DNA of 64,000 nt from Mycobacterium conspicuum (GCF_010730195.1 NZ_AP022613.1:3844001-3908000), one strand, 5' to 3'. Counted from the stretch's first letter, positions 27,182 through 36,826 are shown. Numbers and translations: made by a program. Notes: generated from the letters alone by a model not told the origin.

Positions 27182-28939
27182 GTGACGAATATGCCCCAGT
27201 CATCCATACTCTCGATGCTGCACGGGCGCGCCAGCCTGCGGCCGGACGAGGTGGCATTCACGTTTACCGACTACGTGGACGACTGGACGGGTGTTCCCCA
27301 GAGCCTCAGCTGGTCGCAATTGTCCAGCGCGACAATGGATGTGGCGGGCGCGCTCAGCCTGCACGCGTCGGTGGCGGACCGGGCCGTGATCCTGGCTCCC
27401 CAGAGCCTCGAATACGTTCTGGCGTTCCTGGGCTCCTTGCAGGCCGGGCTGATCGCGGTGCCGCTACCGTTGCCGCACCGCGGCTCCAACGATGAGCGGG
27501 TGAGCACGGTGCTCGCCGACACGTCGCCCACCGTGGTGCTCACGACGTCGGCGGCCGCGGACGACATCGCCAAATATGTTGACCAAGCGCGCCTCGACAC
27601 CGTTCCCACGATCCTCCAAATCGATTCGTTGAACTGCGACGCCGAGGGCGGACCGCCGGTTCGGACGGCTGATTGGCCCAATGTCGCGTATTTGCAGTAC
27701 AGCTCAGGCTCGACCCGGCAGCCCACCGGGGTCATGATTTCGCACCAGAACCTTCAGGTGAACTTCGAGCAGCTGATGCAGAACTACTTCGCGGGCACCG
27801 ACCCGAGGGTCCGCTCCAATACGACGTACGTAAGCTGGTTGCCCTTTTACCACGACATGGGTTTGATGCTGGGGATCTGCGCACCAATCCTGAGCGGCCA
27901 ACGCGTCGAGCTGAGCAGTCCGATTTCATTCCTGGAAAGACCGGCCAGATGGATGCGATCCCTGGCCGCGACCCCGCACACGTTTTCCGCCGCGCCGAAT
28001 TTCGCCTTCGATTTGGCCGCCCGCAAGACAACCGACGCCGACCTGGCCGGACTCGACCTCGGCTTGGTGCAGGGGATCATCAACGGTGCCGAACGCGTCG
28101 AGCCGGCGTCGTTGCGGCGCTTCGTTGATCGGTTCGCACACTTCAATTTCCGCGACGAAATGGTCCGCCCCTCATATGGTTTGGCGGAAGCAACCGTCTT
28201 CGTGGCGACCAGCACCTGGGGCGAATCAGCCGAGGCGGTTCGCTTCGATCTCGGCGAGCTGGCCGAGGGCCGCGTGCAAAGGTGCTCGGCGGGGCGCGGC
28301 ACAGAACTGGTCAAATACCAAGTGCCGCAATCACCCACGCTGCGGATCGTCAACTTCGACACCAACCGCGAATGCCCGCACGGCACGGTCGGCGAGATCT
28401 GGGTACACGGCGAGAATGTGGCCGACGGCTACTGGCGCGAACCGCCCGAGGAGCAGCGGTGCTTCGGTGCGACGCTCGTCGACCCGTCGCCGGGCACGCC
28501 CGACGCCCCCTGGCTGAGAACCGGGGACCAGGGTTTCATCTACGAGGGCGGGCTGTTCATCGTCGGACGGATCAAGGATCTGCTGATCATCCATGGGCGC
28601 AATCACTACCCCGAGGACATCGAGGCGACGGTCCAAGCGATCACCCGTGGCCGGGTCGCGGCGATATCGGTCCCGCAGAACAGCACCGAGAAACTGGTCA
28701 CCATCATCGAGGTCAAGAAGCGAGGCGATTCCACCGAGGACGCGATGCACTGGCTCGCCGCGGTCAAGAGCAACGTCACCTCGGCGATCTCGAATGCGCA
28801 CGGCCTGAATGTCGGGGACCTCGTTCTGGTATCGCCCGGGTCGATTCCCACCACGACCAGCGGCAAGATCCGGCGCGCCGCCTGCGTGGAGCAGTACCGC
28901 CAGGACCGATTCACCCGGTTGGACGCCCAGAAGAACTAG
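27182..28939 (+). CDS. fadD23: long-chain fatty acyl-AMP ligase, FadD23-type
   Basis: This 585-residue member of the ANL superfamily has YSSGSTRQPTGVMISHQNL (A3 phosphate loop, ~174-192), YGLAEATVFVAT (A5), WLRTGDQGF (A7), GRIKDLLIIHGRNHYPEDIE (A8), and a conserved C-terminal Lys in TTTSGKIRR. The LIIHGRNHYPEDIE form is typical of fatty acyl-AMP ligases, which load fatty acids onto a PKS as acyl-adenylates without CoA. It should prime the bimodular PKS. The GTG start 41 bp after the PE-PPE stop fits co-transcription. Confidence 0.92.
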   Translation: MTNMPQSSILSMLHGRASLRPDEVAFTFTDYVDDWTGVPQSLSWSQLSSATMDVAGALSLHASVADRAVILAPQSLEYVLAFLGSLQAGLIAVPLPLPHRGSNDERVSTVLADTSPTVVLTTSAAADDIAKYVDQARLDTVPTILQIDSLNCDAEGGPPVRTADWPNVAYLQYSSGSTRQPTGVMISHQNLQVNFEQLMQNYFAGTDPRVRSNTTYVSWLPFYHDMGLMLGICAPILSGQRVELSSPISFLERPARWMRSLAATPHTFSAAPNFAFDLAARKTTDADLAGLDLGLVQGIINGAERVEPASLRRFVDRFAHFNFRDEMVRPSYGLAEATVFVATSTWGESAEAVRFDLGELAEGRVQRCSAGRGTELVKYQVPQSPTLRIVNFDTNRECPHGTVGEIWVHGENVADGYWREPPEEQRCFGATLVDPSPGTPDAPWLRTGDQGFIYEGGLFIVGRIKDLLIIHGRNHYPEDIEATVQAITRGRVAAISVPQNSTEKLVTIIEVKKRGDSTEDAMHWLAAVKSNVTSAISNAHGLNVGDLVLVSPGSIPTTTSGKIRRAACVEQYRQDRFTRLDAQKN

Positions 28940-29005
28940 GGCGGGCCCACGTCCGCCCGGCTCGGGTGCACCGAGACCGGGTTGAAGATAATGAGTTCCA
29001 ACCGC

Positions 29006-29032
29006 ACCCCCAGGACCCCCAAGACCCCCAGG
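29006..29032 (+). repeat. three 9-bp tandem repeats covering a ribosome binding site
   Basis: Three head-to-tail copies of ACCCCCARG (29006-29014, 29015-29023, 29024-29032). The last copy contributes the AGGAG ribosome binding site of the gene at 29040. Confidence 0.7.
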
Positions 29033-29039
29033 AGCCCCG

Positions 29040-30098
29040 ATGAACACAGCCAGCACCGACCGCCCGCTGCGGGTGATCCAGTGGACGACCGGCAACATCG
29101 GGCGACGCTCGCTGCACGCCATCATCGGCCGGCCCGACATGGAGTTGGTCGGGGTGTACGCGCACGGCGCCGACAAGGTCGGCGTCGATGCCGCCGAGCT
29201 GTCGGGCTGGCCCGAACCGACGGGCGTGCAGGCGACCAACGACATCGAAGCGCTGCTCGCGCTGCGGCCCGACGCGTGTTGCTACAACCCGCTGTGGCCC
29301 AACATCGACGAACTGGTCCGGTTGCTGGAATCGGGGGTCAACGTGTGCACCAGCGCGGCCTGGATCACCGGCGGCAAGCAGACCCCGGCCGATCGGCAAC
29401 GCATCGAGGACGCCTGCAAGCGCGGCAGCTCGACCATCTTCGGCAGCGGGGCGCACCCGGGCATGACGAACATGGTCGGCATGGTGCTGAGCGCGTCCTG
29501 CGAGCGCGTCGACGAGATCCGGATCACCGAGTCGGTCGACTGCTCCACCTACGAATCGGCCGAAACCCAAAGGGCGATGGGCTTTTCCCAAGACCCCGAT
29601 ACTCCGGGGTTGGCCGACAGCGTGCGCCGCGAGAGCGAGGTGTTCGCGGAGTCGGCCGCGATGATGGCCGACGCGATCGGCGCAAAGCTGGACAGGATGA
29701 CCTTCGACGTCACCTTCACCGCGGCCACCGGCGACTCCGACCTGGGTTTCATGACCATCCCGGCCGGCACCATCGGCGGCGTCTACGGCTACCACCGAGG
29801 CTGGGTGGGCGACCGCAACGTCGTCAGCGTCGGGTTCAACTGGACCATGGGCAACCACGTGACCCCACCCAAACCGCTCGAACACGGCCACGTCATCCAG
29901 GTCTTCGGGCTGCCCAACATGCGCACCGTGCTGCACTGCCTGCCGCCGAAGGACTGGACCGAGCCGGGCTTCATGGGCCTGGGCATGATCTACACCGCGA
30001 TGCCGGTCACCAACGCCGTCCCGGCGGTGGTGGCCGCCGAACCGGGGATCGTGACGCTCGCCGACCTGCCACCGGTCACCGGCAGGCTGGCAGGCTGA
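29040..30098 (+). CDS. DapB-like NAD(P)-binding oxidoreductase
   Basis: This 352-residue protein opens with RVIQWTTGNIGRRSLHAI, a Rossmann fold with the G-x-I-G loop. It belongs to the large mycobacterial family annotated as dihydrodipicolinate reductase-like or amine dehydrogenase-like (related to 2,4-diaminopentanoate dehydrogenase). It is not the lysine-pathway DapB, which is shorter. FGSGAHPGMTNMVG and a conserved C-terminal FMGLGMIYTAMPVTNAVPAV segment are visible. The substrate is unknown. AGGAG at 29030-29034 sets the start. It may or may not share the TPP transcript. Confidence 0.8.
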   Translation: MNTASTDRPLRVIQWTTGNIGRRSLHAIIGRPDMELVGVYAHGADKVGVDAAELSGWPEPTGVQATNDIEALLALRPDACCYNPLWPNIDELVRLLESGVNVCTSAAWITGGKQTPADRQRIEDACKRGSSTIFGSGAHPGMTNMVGMVLSASCERVDEIRITESVDCSTYESAETQRAMGFSQDPDTPGLADSVRRESEVFAESAAMMADAIGAKLDRMTFDVTFTAATGDSDLGFMTIPAGTIGGVYGYHRGWVGDRNVVSVGFNWTMGNHVTPPKPLEHGHVIQVFGLPNMRTVLHCLPPKDWTEPGFMGLGMIYTAMPVTNAVPAVVAAEPGIVTLADLPPVTGRLAG

Positions 30099-30146
30099 CA
30101 TGTGCAGCACCACACCGAGCAGACCCCGGAGGAACGCTTGCGTCCT

Positions 30147-30166
30147 CTAAGGTCTAACATACTTAG
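30147..30166 (+). promoter_or_regulatory. inverted repeat, candidate operator upstream of mmpS-mmpL
   Basis: CTAAG-N10-CTTAG with TAACAT (30155-30160), a plausible -10, inside the spacer. A repressor bound here would block the -10. No regulator gene lies next to it. Confidence 0.4.
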
Positions 30167-30269
30167 CCGAACAAAGGTTTCATTCCATCGACCCGCAATG
30201 ACGCAGGAAACAAGCTTTGCGGTGGCGCGTTGCAACCCTGGATCGGTGCGCGAAGGGCGGTGAACGAAG

Positions 30270-30731
30270 ATGGGTCGCATTCTCGGCTTACTCAAACGAG
30301 CCTGGATACCCGTGGTCTTGATAGTTGTGCTGGCCGTCTCGGCGTTGATCGTGTCCCGGATCCACAGGATCTTCGGTTCGCAGGACCTCAACGCGAACGC
30401 CGGCGCCGGGATCAAGATCGTCCAGTTCAACCCGAAGGTCGTCGTTTACCAGGTCGACGGCTCGCCGGGGAGCGTCGCGAACATCAACTACTGGGACGCC
30501 GAGGCCAACACGCACCCCGTCAATGCGGTCCCGCTGCCGTGGTCGATCACCGTCTCGACGACGCTGCCGTCGGTGAGCGCGAACATCATGGCGCAAGGCA
30601 CGGGCGACGAAATCAGCTGCAAAATCACCGTGGACGGTGTCGTCCGCCAACAGGAAAACTCCGACGACCGCTGGGAGAACCACTCCAGCGGCCATAACGC
30701 CCAGACCTTCTGCCTGGTGAAGTCCGCATGA
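30270..30731 (+). CDS. MmpS-family membrane accessory protein
   Basis: The 153-residue protein has one N-terminal membrane helix (WIPVVLIVVLAVSALIVSRI, ~11-30). The periplasmic domain is of the MmpS type (VVYQVDGSPGSVANINYWDAEANTH, then PWSITVSTTLPSVSANIMAQGTGDEISCKITVDG). MmpS proteins pair with MmpL transporters and help export siderophores or lipids. Its stop overlaps the mmpL start by 4 bp (ATGA). Length is normal for MmpS4/MmpS5. Confidence 0.93.
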   Translation: MGRILGLLKRAWIPVVLIVVLAVSALIVSRIHRIFGSQDLNANAGAGIKIVQFNPKVVVYQVDGSPGSVANINYWDAEANTHPVNAVPLPWSITVSTTLPSVSANIMAQGTGDEISCKITVDGVVRQQENSDDRWENHSSGHNAQTFCLVKSA

Positions 30732-33664
30732 GCGATCTGGAGAATCGCGAGGCGACCGACGCCGCTGACACTCCTACGGGCCCCATCGCCGCCCAGGCCG
30801 GAGGCGCCGCACCCAGCGAGCGCGCGCACCGCCCGCTCGTTCCGCACCTGATCCGACTGCTCGCGGTGCCGATCGTGCTGGGCTGGGTGGCGATCACCGT
30901 GCTGGTCAACATCGCCGTGCCCACGCTGGAGGTCGTCGGCGAGGCGCACTCGGCGCCGATGGCGCCGCTGGACGCTCCGTCGATGCAGGCGATGATGCGG
31001 CTGGGCCACAACTTCAAGGAATTCGACTCCAACAGCACGATCATGATCGTGCTGGAAAGCCGGGGCCCCCTGGGTGCCGATGCACACAAGTACTACGACA
31101 ACCTGATCCGCCGGCTGGCCCAGGACCACAAGCACATTCAGCACATCCAGGACTTCTGGGGCGACCGGTTGACGGCGGCGGGTGCGCAGAGCGCCGACGG
31201 CAAGGGCGCCTACGTCATGCTGAACATCGCCGGCAACCAGGGCACCACCCAGGCCAACAATTCGGTCGAGGCCGTCCGCGGCGTTATCGACAAGAACCCA
31301 CCGCCGCCCGGGCTCGGGGTCTACGTCACCGGCCCGGCCGCGCTGTCCGACGACATGCACGTCATCGGAAACGCCAGCCTGGCCAAGATCACGCTGTTCA
31401 CCCTTGGCGCGATCGCGATCATGCTGCTGCTGGTCTACCGCTCGATCGGCACCACGCTGATTCAGTTGTTCATGACGCTGGTCTCGTTGATGTGCGCCCG
31501 CGGGGTCGTCGCGGTTTTGGCCTATAACAACGCTTTTGGGCTCACCACCTTCGCCGCGAACATCCTCACCATGCTGGCGATCGCGGCCGCCACGGACTAC
31601 GGGATCTTCCTGGTGGGCCGATATCAAGAAGCGCGGCGCTCCGGCGAGGACCCAGAAACGGCGTACTACACCACATTTCGCGGCGTGACCCCGGTGGTGC
31701 TCGGGTCCGGACTGACCATCGCCGGTGCGACCTACTGCCTGAGCTTCGCGCGTCTGCCCTGGTTCAACACCATGGGCGCGCCGGTGGCCATCGGCATGCT
31801 GGTCGTGGTGCTGGCCGGCGTGACGCTCGGTCCCGCCATCGTCTTTTTGGGCAGCAAGTTCGGCCGCTTCGAATCCAAGGTGGCGGCCAAGCGGGGTCGC
31901 CTGTGGGGGCGGGTGGGCACCGCGGTGGTGCGCTGGCCGCTACCGATCCTGGCCGTGAGCGGTGCGGTCGTCCTGATCGGCATGGTCGCCCTGCCGAGCT
32001 ACCACACCAGCTACAACGACCGCTACTACCTGCCCACCTCGGCGCCGTCGAATCAGGGGCAGGCCGCAGCCGACCGGCACTTCTCGCAGGCCCGGATGAA
32101 CCCGGACATGCTGATGATCGAGGCCGATCACGACATGCGCAACACCGCCGACATGCTGGTGTTGGACCGGGTCGCCAAGAACGTGATCCGCGTCGTGGGC
32201 ATCGCCATGATCCAGGACATCACCCGCCCGCTGGGCATCCCAATTCAGCACAGCTCCATACCGTTTACGAACAGCGTCCAAAGCCAGACGACCATGCAGA
32301 ACATGGTTTTCCTCAAGGACCGCATCGCCGACATCCTCAAGTTGGCCGACCAGTTGCAGGTCAACATCGACATCACGGAACGCCAGTACGCGGTGACGAA
32401 AGATCTTTCCAATGCTGCCGACGACAGCGCGCGAACCACGGCAGAAACATCGAAGATCACCGACGAATTGCGCAACCACTTCGCCGATTTCGAGGACATG
32501 TGGCGGCCGATCAGGTCCTACTTCTATTGGGAGAAGCACTGCTACGACATTCCCATCTGCTTCTCGTTGCGGTCGATCTTCGACTCAATCGACGGTTTCG
32601 ACCAGCTGGCCGAGCAGTTCCATTACCTCACGACCGACATCGAGCACACCGCCTCGGCCACGCACGCGCTGATGGCGCTGTTTCCGGAATTGATCGCCTC
32701 GCAGAAGGCCACCAAGGCAATCACGCTGACGCTGTATCAGACGTTCTCGGCGATGATCAACCAGATGGAGGACATGAGCAAGACCGCGATCGTGATGGGA
32801 CAAAGCTTCGACCAGTCGCAGAACGATGACATGTTCTACCTGCCCCCGGAGGCATTTCAGAATCCCGACTTCCAAACCGGGCTGCGCATGTTCCTATCAC
32901 CGGACGGCAAGTCGGCGCGGTTTTTCATCACCCACCAGGGCGATCCGATGACACCGGAAGGCATTTCGCGGGTCGACGCCGAGCGGACGGCCGCGCAGGA
33001 GGGGCTCAAGCAGTCGTCGCTGTCCGACGCCAAGGTCTATCTGGGCGGCACCGCCGCGACCTTCAAGGACATGCACGACGGCGCCAAGTACGACCTGATG
33101 ATCGCGGTGGTCGCGTCGTTGACGCTGATCTTCATGATCATGCTGCTGCTCACCCGAAGCGCGGTCGCCGCGCTGGTCATCGTGGGCACCGCGGCCAGCT
33201 CGATCGCCGCGTCCTTCGGCCTGTCCGTGCTCATCTGGCAGGACCTGTTCCACTTCCGGATCCACTGGATCGTGATGGCGTTGTCGGTCATCATCCTGCT
33301 GGCCGTCGGGTCCGACTACAACCTGCTGCTGGTCTCCCGGTTCCGGGAAGAGATCCACGCCGGCCTCAAGACCGGCATCATCCGATCGATGGCCGGCACC
33401 GGTGGGGTGGTGACGGCCGCGGGTCTGGTGTTCGCCTTCACCATGGCGTCCATGCTGGGCAGCGAGCTGACCGTGCTCGGTCAGTTCGGGTCGACGGTGT
33501 GCATCGGTCTGCTGCTCGACACGCTGGTCGTGCGCACGCTGCTGATGCCGTCGATCGCCACGCTGCTGGGCCGATGGTTCTGGTGGCCGCAGGTCGTCCA
33601 TCCCCGCGGAGAGAATGCACGCCCCAAGGCAGCGCCGAGCGCGGTGCCGGCGGCGTCAAGCTAA
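30728..33664 (+). CDS. MmpL-family RND transporter, MmpL4/MmpL5-type
   Basis: The 978-residue MmpL has TM1 at ~40-62 and the relay motif AAATDYGIFLVGRYQEARRSGED (~290-312). A long second periplasmic loop contains two Cys pairs and coiled-coil sequence (~470-760). The last TM bundle carries AVGSDYNLLLVSRFREE (~860-876). Coupling to an mmpS gene and the AATDYxIF form place it in the MmpL4/MmpL5 group, which exports siderophores, glycopeptidolipid-type lipids or drugs. The cargo cannot be told from sequence. It converges on the next MMPL gene with a 12-bp gap. Confidence 0.92.
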   Translation: MSDLENREATDAADTPTGPIAAQAGGAAPSERAHRPLVPHLIRLLAVPIVLGWVAITVLVNIAVPTLEVVGEAHSAPMAPLDAPSMQAMMRLGHNFKEFDSNSTIMIVLESRGPLGADAHKYYDNLIRRLAQDHKHIQHIQDFWGDRLTAAGAQSADGKGAYVMLNIAGNQGTTQANNSVEAVRGVIDKNPPPPGLGVYVTGPAALSDDMHVIGNASLAKITLFTLGAIAIMLLLVYRSIGTTLIQLFMTLVSLMCARGVVAVLAYNNAFGLTTFAANILTMLAIAAATDYGIFLVGRYQEARRSGEDPETAYYTTFRGVTPVVLGSGLTIAGATYCLSFARLPWFNTMGAPVAIGMLVVVLAGVTLGPAIVFLGSKFGRFESKVAAKRGRLWGRVGTAVVRWPLPILAVSGAVVLIGMVALPSYHTSYNDRYYLPTSAPSNQGQAAADRHFSQARMNPDMLMIEADHDMRNTADMLVLDRVAKNVIRVVGIAMIQDITRPLGIPIQHSSIPFTNSVQSQTTMQNMVFLKDRIADILKLADQLQVNIDITERQYAVTKDLSNAADDSARTTAETSKITDELRNHFADFEDMWRPIRSYFYWEKHCYDIPICFSLRSIFDSIDGFDQLAEQFHYLTTDIEHTASATHALMALFPELIASQKATKAITLTLYQTFSAMINQMEDMSKTAIVMGQSFDQSQNDDMFYLPPEAFQNPDFQTGLRMFLSPDGKSARFFITHQGDPMTPEGISRVDAERTAAQEGLKQSSLSDAKVYLGGTAATFKDMHDGAKYDLMIAVVASLTLIFMIMLLLTRSAVAALVIVGTAASSIAASFGLSVLIWQDLFHFRIHWIVMALSVIILLAVGSDYNLLLVSRFREEIHAGLKTGIIRSMAGTGGVVTAAGLVFAFTMASMLGSELTVLGQFGSTVCIGLLLDTLVVRTLLMPSIATLLGRWFWWPQVVHPRGENARPKAAPSAVPAASS

Positions 33665-33676
33665 ATCGACTGGGAA

Positions 33677-35917
33677 TCATACGGTTTCGCGGGCGGTTTC
33701 GCGTAGCCCGAACCGGCCGTGCACGCGCGTCAGCGACCGGGGCGCCCACCAGTTGAGTCGACCGAGTATGTGCATGAAAGCCGGCACCAGCAGCATCCGC
33801 ACCAGCGTGGCGTCGATGAGCACCGCCAACGTCAGTCCCAGCCCGAACATCCGCATGAACGACACCTGGGCGCCTATCAACGCCGCGAACGAGATCGCCA
33901 TGATCAGCGCCGCCGCGGTGATGACCCGCCCGGTGTGGGCCACACCCAGCGCCACGCTTTCGTCGTTCGCGGCCGAGCCCCGATCGGAGGCCAGCCAGTA
34001 CTCCCGAATGCGGGAAATGAGGAAGACCTCGTAGTCCATCGAGATGCCAAAAGCGATGCAGAACAACAACACCGGGATGTCGACTTCCAGCGTGCCGGTG
34101 ACCGCGGTCCCCAGCGCATGCAGGTGGCCTTCCTGAAACACCCACACCAGCGCGCCAAACGCGCAAGTCAGCGACATGATGTTCATCAGCACCGCCTTGA
34201 CCGGCAGGATCGCGCTGCCGGTTAACAGGAACAGCACCAGCAGGGTGATCCCCCCGATGATCCCCAGCACCAGCGGCAGGCGCGTGGTGATCGCATGCAC
34301 GGTGTCGCGGTTGCTTTGGGCTACACCGGCCAACTGCACCGCGCTGCCCAGCGGGGCGGGTACCGCGTGCAGCCGCCGCAGCTGAACCGCTGAGGCATCG
34401 GAGAATAACGGCGCGGCGCTGTGCACGGTCACGAACGCGCTGCCGTCCTTGATGCCGCTCGGTCCCGCCGGCGGCGCCGCGAGCCCGCCGTGGACGAAGG
34501 TGCCGCCGGGCGCGGAGACCGCCGAGACGTCCGGCACCCTGGACAGCGCGGCGGCGTAACCATCCAGATCCGTCGAAGTCACCCCCCGGGCGTCCGGCAG
34601 GACCACGGTGATGTCGGGCACGCCATTGCCGGGGAAGTCGGCCCGCAACTGCTCACCGACCGCGCGCGCCGAGGCCGACGACGGCAGCACGCGCTCGTCG
34701 GAAAAGCCCCAATGCACCCCGAGAAACGGGATGCCCAGCGCGAGCAGAACTGCGGTGACGCCCACGACGATCGGGATCGCGTGACGCATGACGGCTTTGG
34801 TCCAGCGATACCAAAACCAGCGCTGCACCGGCAGCCGTTGGGGCCCTTGAGGATTCACGGGGCGGCCATGGATTTTGCGCAGCAGTCGGCGGAAATTGAG
34901 GGAATCGAGTCGATCGCCCAGCAGCACGATCGTTGCGGGGGTGACGACGATCGCCGCGGAGGCCGCGAAAGCGACCACCGCCACCCCGGCGTAGGCGAAC
35001 GATTTGAGGAAGTACTGCGGAAAGAGCACCATGGTGACCATTGAGAGCGCGACGGTGACCGCCGAGAACAAGACCGTGCGGCCCGTGGTCACCATCGTGC
35101 GGACCAGCGCCGCGTCGCGGGTTTGGCCTTCCGCCAGCTCATCACGGAAGCGGGTGATGATCAGCAGCGTGTAGTCGATGGCCAACGCCATGCCCATGGT
35201 GATGGCCAAGTTCAGCGCGAAGATCGAGACGTTTGTGAACAACGCTATGGCGCGCAGCGACGCCATGGTGCCCAGGACGGCGAAGGCGCCGACGGTCACC
35301 GGCAACGCCGCCGCCACCACGCCACCGAACACCCACGCCAGCACCAAGAAACTCAGGGGCATCGCCAGTGATTCGACGAGCACCAAGTCCTGTTCGGTTT
35401 GCGCGTTGATCTGCCAGAAGACGGTGGCTTCCCCGCCCGCGCGCAGCCTGACCCCGTCGCGGTCGTGCACCAGCAGATCCGACAGCTGCTTGGCGTTCTT
35501 CTGTGCGCGTACTTCGCCACCCGAGATGCCGGCGATGATCAGTCCGGTCTTGCCGTCCTTGCTGATGTAGGACGACGCGGCCGACGGCGGAACGGTCCAG
35601 GCCGACGAGACCTGCCCGGCATTCGCCGAATCCTTCAGCCGCCCGACCAGCTCGGTGGCCACCGCCGTGGCCCGCGGGCCTTGTGCCCCGTCGTCGGCGG
35701 TGACCGTGATGATCATGTCCATGTCGCCCTGCCCGAACTTTTGCGCGAGCAGGGCTGCGGCCCGCGACGATTCGGCGTTGGGATCGCGCATCCCGCCTGC
35801 CGACAGCGAGCCGATCACCGGGATGCCGAAGATCGCGATGGCGGCCATCACCAGCACGGCGACCGCAAGGACGCGCCGGGGAGCAGCAAGGGCGAGTCGC
35901 GCGATTGCATTCAGCAA
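33677..35917 (-). CDS. short MMPL-family RND transporter (YdfJ/MmpL13-like)
   Basis: A 746-residue MMPL protein, about 230 residues shorter than classical MmpLs because the second periplasmic loop is small. TM1 is at ~14-35. Relay motifs are GMALAIDYTLLIITRFRDELAEG (~240-262) and IAFGISMDYEVFLISRIREYW (~620-640). The two symmetrical 6-TM halves are complete, so this is not a truncated mmpL. Such transporters are often drug or lipid exporters, and the substrate here is unknown. It lies on the opposite strand from the mmpS-mmpL pair, ending the lipid island. Confidence 0.88.
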   Translation of the reverse strand: MLNAIARLALAAPRRVLAVAVLVMAAIAIFGIPVIGSLSAGGMRDPNAESSRAAALLAQKFGQGDMDMIITVTADDGAQGPRATAVATELVGRLKDSANAGQVSSAWTVPPSAASSYISKDGKTGLIIAGISGGEVRAQKNAKQLSDLLVHDRDGVRLRAGGEATVFWQINAQTEQDLVLVESLAMPLSFLVLAWVFGGVVAAALPVTVGAFAVLGTMASLRAIALFTNVSIFALNLAITMGMALAIDYTLLIITRFRDELAEGQTRDAALVRTMVTTGRTVLFSAVTVALSMVTMVLFPQYFLKSFAYAGVAVVAFAASAAIVVTPATIVLLGDRLDSLNFRRLLRKIHGRPVNPQGPQRLPVQRWFWYRWTKAVMRHAIPIVVGVTAVLLALGIPFLGVHWGFSDERVLPSSASARAVGEQLRADFPGNGVPDITVVLPDARGVTSTDLDGYAAALSRVPDVSAVSAPGGTFVHGGLAAPPAGPSGIKDGSAFVTVHSAAPLFSDASAVQLRRLHAVPAPLGSAVQLAGVAQSNRDTVHAITTRLPLVLGIIGGITLLVLFLLTGSAILPVKAVLMNIMSLTCAFGALVWVFQEGHLHALGTAVTGTLEVDIPVLLFCIAFGISMDYEVFLISRIREYWLASDRGSAANDESVALGVAHTGRVITAAALIMAISFAALIGAQVSFMRMFGLGLTLAVLIDATLVRMLLVPAFMHILGRLNWWAPRSLTRVHGRFGLRETARETV

Positions 35918-35995
35918 GCCATGCTCCTTCCAGTCGTCCGCGACCGGGCCCTCAGCAGTATGCTCCCGGGCCCCCGGCTCGCCGACGGTTCAGGC

Positions 35996-36826
35996 TCACG
36001 TTGGCAGGCCCACGCACACCGCAACGGCTCCAGCACCGACATGCAGGCCGAGCACCGGACCCAACGAGGTGACGATCGCCGGCTCGCAACCCGGCAGCCG
36101 CTGCGCCAGCGTGGCGGCCACCTCGCTCGCACCGTCGGGATTGGCGACGTGGTGTACTGACAGCGCCGCCGAACCGTCGCCGACCACCTCGCACACCCGG
36201 TCGATCATGGCCGCCGTCGCGTTGCTGACGGTGCGAACCCGTTGGGCCAGAACAAGTTTGCCGTCGTCGATGCGCAGGAGCGGCTTGAGCGCGAGCGCGG
36301 TGCCCAGCCAGGCCTGCGGCCCGCCGATGCGGCCGCTGCGGCGCAGGTTGTCCAGCCGGTGCACCACGATGAACGCGTGGCTGCGGCCCACCGCCGAACG
36401 CGCGGCGTCGGCAACCGCGTCCAGCTCGGCACCGTCGGCCGCGGCGCGCGCGGCGGCCAGTGCGACGAATCCGGTGCCCATCGCGGCGGATTTGGAGTCG
36501 ACCACCCGGATCGCGGGGTCGAGGTCGGCCGCGGTCCGTTCGGCGGCGCCAAAGGTTCCCGACAATGCCGACGAAATGTGCACGGCCACCACGCCGTCGC
36601 CAGCGCTGTCGCGAAGCGCCTGCTGGTAGGCGTCGGCCAGTTCGGCCGGGGTGGCCGCCGCGGTCGTGGCGTGGCGCTGGTACAGATCGTCGGGGATTTC
36701 GTCCACGCCGTCGCGCAGGTCGACCCCGTCGAGCAAGATGTGCAGCGGAACGACGCAGATCCCCCACTTTTCGACCAGATCGGCGGGCAGGCACGCCGCC
36801 GCGTCGGTCACCACCATGACGGTCAC
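35996..36826 (-). CDS. DegV-family fatty-acid-binding protein
   Basis: The 276-residue DegV protein begins VTVMVVTDAAACLPADLVEKWG. DegV proteins bind a single fatty acid and serve as the FakB-type subunit of fatty acid kinases in other bacteria. Conserved SALSGTFGAAERTA (~87-100) and GTGFVALAAARAAADGAEL sit around the lipid pocket. It corresponds to Rv2417c. The GTG overlaps the octT stop by GTGA, which decides the start over a longer in-frame extension. Confidence 0.9.
   Translation of the reverse strand: MTVMVVTDAAACLPADLVEKWGICVVPLHILLDGVDLRDGVDEIPDDLYQRHATTAAATPAELADAYQQALRDSAGDGVVAVHISSALSGTFGAAERTAADLDPAIRVVDSKSAAMGTGFVALAAARAAADGAELDAVADAARSAVGRSHAFIVVHRLDNLRRSGRIGGPQAWLGTALALKPLLRIDDGKLVLAQRVRTVSNATAAMIDRVCEVVGDGSAALSVHHVANPDGASEVAATLAQRLPGCEPAIVTSLGPVLGLHVGAGAVAVCVGLPT

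Noticed and set aside
10033..28939. Assignment of the cluster to DAT/PAT, sulfolipid or LOS synthesis
   Set aside because: Both AT domains carry the malonyl signature and the PKS is bimodular, unlike the single-module methylmalonyl PKSs of those pathways; gene order fits TPP better.
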